The notes under the pieces: generated by a model
Told to the model about the DNA's origin: nothing
What the model saw: only the letters and a program-made list of their open reading frames with translations
The model's database searches: none
Made by a program: the position numbers and the translations under genes
Shown: piece after piece, positions 61,168 through 64,000 of the stretch
How positions within the stretch are numbered: position 1 is the stretch's first letter
How the letters are laid out: each line of letters begins with the position of its first letter
Source: Burkholderia pyrrocinia
GTDB taxonomy: Bacteria; Pseudomonadota; Gammaproteobacteria; Burkholderiales; Burkholderiaceae
Assembly (NCBI RefSeq): GCF_003330765.1
Contig: NZ_CP024903.1
Location: 2,542,001-2,606,000, forward strand
Direction of reading: 5' to 3'
DNA: 64,000 nt

Positions 61168-61412
61168 TGCACCTCCCCGAAACCCGATGGTTCGATCTCC
61201 GTTGCGCCCTCCCGGATTCGTGCCATCATCGACCTGGCCCGCGATTCCGCCACACTTGCCCTGCGACGTTCCGGAATGGAACCGCTGCGGCGCGTCTGCT
61301 GATAAATGACCTTGTTCAATGCACTCGAAGCACGAAAAAGAAACGACTGGACGCAGGACAGCGCATCATGGGCGGGGTAGCGCTCCGGGTACTGGCGAAG
61401 TCGCATGCGCAT
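61158..61412 (-). CDS. 84-aa basic ORF between the kinase-like and AlaDH-like genes
   Basis: The ATG at 61412 follows the stop of the pyruvate-kinase-like gene directly, with GGAGGG six bases ahead inside that gene's last codons. The TGA overlaps the AlaDH-like ATG by 10 bp. The product is basic and helical, MRMRLRQYPERYPAHDALSC then ALNKVIYQQTRRSGSIPERR, without a known domain. The placement and ribosome site argue for a real gene; the composition argues for caution. If not coding, the two flanking genes would be separated by a 245-bp gap in an otherwise gapless operon. Confidence 0.45.
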   Translation of the reverse strand: MRMRLRQYPERYPAHDALSCVQSFLFRASSALNKVIYQQTRRSGSIPERRRASVAESRARSMMARIREGATEIEPSGFGEVQCA

Positions 61413-62486
61413 TCAACCCTCCGTGCTCGCGCGGGGCGCGGTGAACATAGGATTGCGCACGGCCTCAATGATCCGACGCAATGTGAGCACGGCACGTATG
61501 GGCTCGGTAAGTGTGCTGGTTTCCTTCGCCAGCAACATGTACGCCACGCCTCGCGTGGCTATGTGGTGCATGCCCACCAGCTCCGAACGGTTTGGTATGC
61601 CGCCTGTATTCACGCTCTCACACAGCTGGGTGGAAACGATACAGGCGCACCCGAATGCCCGGCACGAATCGATGATGTGCTCTTGCGCCTCCCCCAGGTA
61701 GGCGAAGTCCAGATTCAGTGCCAGGTCTCCTCTTGCGACCATCACGCTGTGGAATTCGCGGATGAACTCGGGCAAAGCCTTGATGCCCGCCAGCGTCTCG
61801 ATCTTCGCGATCGCTTTGTAGTCCCCCCTCCCGAGTCCATGACGCTCGAGAAGCATGAAGGCATCGCGCGCGCTTTGAAGACTCTCCACGAACGAGAACG
61901 CGATGTACTCGGGCCGAACGCTCGCGACGAAGGCGGCCAGTTCGTCGTTCCGATCTGTCGCGGAGAGATCGACGCTTCCGACGTTTAGCGACTTTTGGCA
62001 AGGGAGGTAATGCGTGGTCAACGCCTCCGCCAGGAAGCTGCTGTGATCAATGACTTCCCGCACCCGCAATGCAAGCTCGCCGTCCCCCACCGTGACGACC
62101 TGATCCTTTTCCACCCGCTCACCCAATCGGGCGACATCGACCGGGACCACGCGCTCGATCGAGTCGGTTTCGACGCCCGTAGCAAAAGTCAGCTGCGTCC
62201 CCTTCTCGATAAGGTGCCTCGACTCGGGAAGCATGCCGATCCGGAATTTCGCCCCCGGGAAAGGGAGATCGAGCATCAGCTCAATGTCGCCGCCTCGTTC
62301 CTCCTGAACCTGCCGAAAGAGCTTCATCCGCCGGCCATGCTCCTCCAGCCCGAGCTGTGCTGCCAGGTTGTACCTGAATAATCTGACGCCGGCGTGGCCA
62401 AGTTCCCGCAGCATCTCGCTGCCGCACGTTGCCTGCCCAATCGTCGCAGCAATCCATGGCACGCTGATCTCGTTCGCATCAGCCAT
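61413..62486 (-). CDS. Pyruvate-kinase-like enzyme lacking the C-terminal domain
   Basis: A 357-aa protein covering domains A and B of pyruvate kinase, without the allosteric C-domain (about 120 aa). Conserved active-site features remain: R38 in GVRLFRYNLA, the DLPFPGAKFRIG loop, K228 and E230 in AIAKIETLAG, D254 in MVARGDLALN and T286 in VSTQLCES. Sequence divergence from true PykA/PykF is large. It may use PEP/pyruvate chemistry on an unusual acceptor. The ATG at 62486 follows GGAGGTGCGTCGCT and overlaps the ASCH stop by 8 bp; the alternative start at 62507 is less likely. Confidence 0.76.
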   Translation of the reverse strand: MADANEISVPWIAATIGQATCGSEMLRELGHAGVRLFRYNLAAQLGLEEHGRRMKLFRQVQEERGGDIELMLDLPFPGAKFRIGMLPESRHLIEKGTQLTFATGVETDSIERVVPVDVARLGERVEKDQVVTVGDGELALRVREVIDHSSFLAEALTTHYLPCQKSLNVGSVDLSATDRNDELAAFVASVRPEYIAFSFVESLQSARDAFMLLERHGLGRGDYKAIAKIETLAGIKALPEFIREFHSVMVARGDLALNLDFAYLGEAQEHIIDSCRAFGCACIVSTQLCESVNTGGIPNRSELVGMHHIATRGVAYMLLAKETSTLTEPIRAVLTLRRIIEAVRNPMFTAPRASTEG

Positions 62487-62943
62487 AGCGACGCACCTCC
62501 AACGCACGTTGGAGTTCGGGATAGTTCGACAGGTAGAAGAAATACTGCGGCGGATGGAAACCCATCACGCGGAGTTCAGCGAGGGAGAAAGGGGGAAACT
62601 CCCGAAATTCCTCGATTGGAATGGCATAGCCTCCTTGCGTCGACATCAGGTATTCCTCCACGGCCGGGCCATTGCCCGGCAGCATCTGTTCAGCCAGGCG
62701 GCCAATTTCCTGGGGCGAGCCGTAGATCGGCGCACCGAGTTTCATGTAGGCAGACAGTTCCTTCCTGGATCCGCTTCGATAGATATAGGCAATACACGGA
62801 CCGCTGCGCCAGCGCTTGCGAAATTCAAGCTTCTTCACACCTGACTTGATGAGTTCGTACGCGCGATCCTGCAGGCTCAATACGATTTCCGTGGACACGA
62901 CAGGCTCAACGGCTGGAAGATCGATGCACATTTGGGTACTCAT
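62479..62943 (-). CDS. ASCH-domain protein
   Basis: A 154-aa protein with the ASCH (PUA-like) fold: IVLSLQDRAYELIKSGVKKL, EFRKRW, a YIYRSGSRKELSAYMKLGAP strand pair and GGYAIPIEEFREF near the end. ASCH proteins bind RNA or nucleotides and can act as RNA-binding regulators or nucleosidase-like enzymes. Start at 62943 follows TTGGAGCAGTT; it overlaps the methyltransferase stop by 4 bp. In a putative biosynthetic operon it may bind tRNA or an RNA-derived substrate, which would fit the LysRS-like protein. Confidence 0.72.
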   Translation of the reverse strand: MSTQMCIDLPAVEPVVSTEIVLSLQDRAYELIKSGVKKLEFRKRWRSGPCIAYIYRSGSRKELSAYMKLGAPIYGSPQEIGRLAEQMLPGNGPAVEEYLMSTQGGYAIPIEEFREFPPFSLAELRVMGFHPPQYFFYLSNYPELQRALEVRRYG

Positions 62944-63779
62944 AACTGCTCCAATGGATAGTCGGTGCGGGTTCGTAATTCGGCGACTTCGACAAGCCCC
63001 CACGGCCTGACTTCATGCGCTCGCTCACTATCTGCCTCTAAATATTCGGCAAAATTCTGAACGGTACTCCCGGGGGCAGCGTAATCGATCGTGCGTCGTG
63101 CTGCGCAAAAGGTCGAAAGCGGATCCATGGAAAGCAATTTCTTCCGCTTGAGCGCCTTGTTCCAGGCCCAGAATCGCCATTGGGTGTGGTTGGTGCGACG
63201 CGCCGGTTGCTCGACTAAGCACATGCCGTCGACCGTCATGTCCTTCGAGCGATAGTACGTGTCGAAGAAGAGCGGACCGAACTGGAAGTATCCGTGGTCG
63301 ACATATCCCGCTGTCGGTGTCATATGGATAATCGTCCCCCCGGGCCGTAGCGCACTGACCAGGTTCTCCATGACCTGCACGGGATTGATGATGTGCTCCA
63401 GTGTTCCCGCATCAATGACCAGGCCGTATTTCGATTTCAGCCCGTCCGGCAGGGGCTGCGTCAAGTCGTGAATGACGTCGGCACCCTGATAGCCATCGAT
63501 ATCCATCGCCTCCACGTCGACGTCACCGAGCAACATGCGCAGGACGCAAACGTCATTCGTGTAAGCGGAGAAGCGATCCGGATCCAGGCCGACGATGTTC
63601 GGCCCGTCGGACTCGGGTGGCTGCGCGTACGGCTCTTCGCCCTGTGCCCTGATCGCCCAAGCGACATCCGTGCGGCGACCGAAAACCATCTGCCGACCCA
63701 GAAGCAGCACGGGACCACTCAGCGACAGTCGCGATTTCAACCAAGCTAGATAACGCACACTGCTCAGCGAGAAACTCAT
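62940..63779 (-). CDS. SAM-dependent methyltransferase (class I, type 11-like)
   Basis: A 279-aa methyltransferase. The SAM-binding region includes VEAMDIDGYQGADVIHDL, then LVIDAGTLEHIINPVQVMEN and LRPGGTIIHMTPT (post-I, III motifs). The N-terminal 60 residues (MSFSLSSVRYLAWLKSRLSL) are a helical extension. The start at 63779 follows GAGGACCGTACCCG, and a longer frame to 63944 overlaps the preceding gene, so it is rejected. It overlaps the preceding gene by 4 bp. The acceptor is unknown; O- or N-methylation of the operon's product is a reasonable inference. Confidence 0.8.
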   Translation of the reverse strand: MSFSLSSVRYLAWLKSRLSLSGPVLLLGRQMVFGRRTDVAWAIRAQGEEPYAQPPESDGPNIVGLDPDRFSAYTNDVCVLRMLLGDVDVEAMDIDGYQGADVIHDLTQPLPDGLKSKYGLVIDAGTLEHIINPVQVMENLVSALRPGGTIIHMTPTAGYVDHGYFQFGPLFFDTYYRSKDMTVDGMCLVEQPARRTNHTQWRFWAWNKALKRKKLLSMDPLSTFCAARRTIDYAAPGSTVQNFAEYLEADSERAHEVRPWGLVEVAELRTRTDYPLEQL

Positions 63780-64000
63780 CGGGTACGGTCCTCGCGACGT
63801 GTGATGCCCAGCGCCTCCATGAGCGCCAGACACGGAATCATGTGCTTCTTGGGCGCGAACGCGGACCAATTGGCCTGATTGTTGAACAATTGATTTTCGA
63901 TCGGCTCTGAATAGTGATTCAAAGACACCGCGGCCGAAGAGCACTTACGCTCCATCCATCTCGGCGCATAATCCAGAAACAATACTTTGCGAGTCGTGGA
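63776..64000 (-). CDS. Unidentified operon gene, cut by the right edge of the window
   Basis: Seventy-four C-terminal residues are visible and the frame stays open to the edge. The visible text begins STRKVLFLDYAPRWMERKCS and ends LALMEALGITRREDRTR. KVLFLDYAP looks like an N-terminal first strand, so the gene may start just outside the window and be short. Its stop overlaps the methyltransferase ATG by 4 bp. No family recognised. Confidence 0.55.
   Translation of the reverse strand, partial: STTRKVLFLDYAPRWMERKCSSAAVSLNHYSEPIENQLFNNQANWSAFAPKKHMIPCLALMEALGITRREDRTR

Noticed and set aside
1..64000. CRISPR arrays, tRNA or rRNA genes, intact prophage or complete insertion sequence
   Set aside because: No regularly spaced repeats, no cloverleaf or rRNA sequence and only an IS256 fragment were seen.

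Overview
The window is very GC-rich (except its right end), nearly gap-free and dense in catabolic genes, transporters and LysR/AsnC/AraC regulators. This suggests a Burkholderia, probably of the cepacia complex or a close relative; the call rests on gene content and codon style, not on a marker gene.

Left third (1-15.2 kb): an almost complete indole-3-acetic acid (auxin) catabolic locus of the Burkholderia iac type. A minus-strand arm holds an EthD-like protein, a second flavin reductase, a second acyl-CoA-dehydrogenase-like monooxygenase and an MHS-family transporter. A divergent plus arm holds the Rieske oxygenase pair iacC-iacD and a fused tautomerase. Then come iacA-iacB-iacI-iacH-iacE and iacG, bracketed by a soluble PAS sensor kinase (iacS) and a FixJ-type regulator (iacR2). 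The iacA and iacG promoters share a motif at the same distance from the start codon. An MFS exporter closes the block.

Middle (15.4-55.6 kb): ordinary accessory metabolism with several oddities. In order: an RBBP9-type hydrolase with a divergent Lrp regulator; a small acidic peptide gene followed by an M29-like peptidase, resembling a minimal RiPP locus; an AraC regulator with a GMC oxidoreductase and a natural Baeyer-Villiger monooxygenase-esterase fusion; a periplasmic LMW-PTP-like protein lacking its catalytic Cys; a HigBA-type toxin-antitoxin pair; a DedA/PAP2/LssY fusion with a degenerate PAP2 domain; a MASE4 kinase with a LuxR regulator; an MFS gene, an orphan NMT1-type binding protein and a tctDE-like two-component pair; an NmrA-type SDR with a divergent LysR; a branched-chain-type ABC transporter with fused LivH-LivM, next to a LysR-FMO-CMD-AhpD operon; an AsnC/ornithine cyclodeaminase/ctlX module (citrulline or arginine to proline); and a DUF2760-Hsp70-Hsp70 operon.

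Right end (55.8-64 kb): an Rrf2 gene has lost its 5' end at about 56,228. Beyond that point the DNA becomes AT-richer and carries debris: a protein C-terminus and the last 50 codons plus probable end of an IS256-family element. It then holds a tightly coupled minus-strand operon that runs off the window. Its genes encode an unknown protein, a SAM methyltransferase, an ASCH protein, a pyruvate-kinase-like enzyme without the C-terminal domain, an 84-aa ORF, an alanine-dehydrogenase-like enzyme, a winged-helix (YcaQ/AlkZ-type) protein, a stand-alone class I LysRS-like catalytic protein and a nucleotidyltransferase. I recognise no known pathway. It looks like a horizontally acquired biosynthetic operon, possibly making an aminoacyl- or nucleotidyl-modified small molecule, and it is the best candidate here for an undescribed system.
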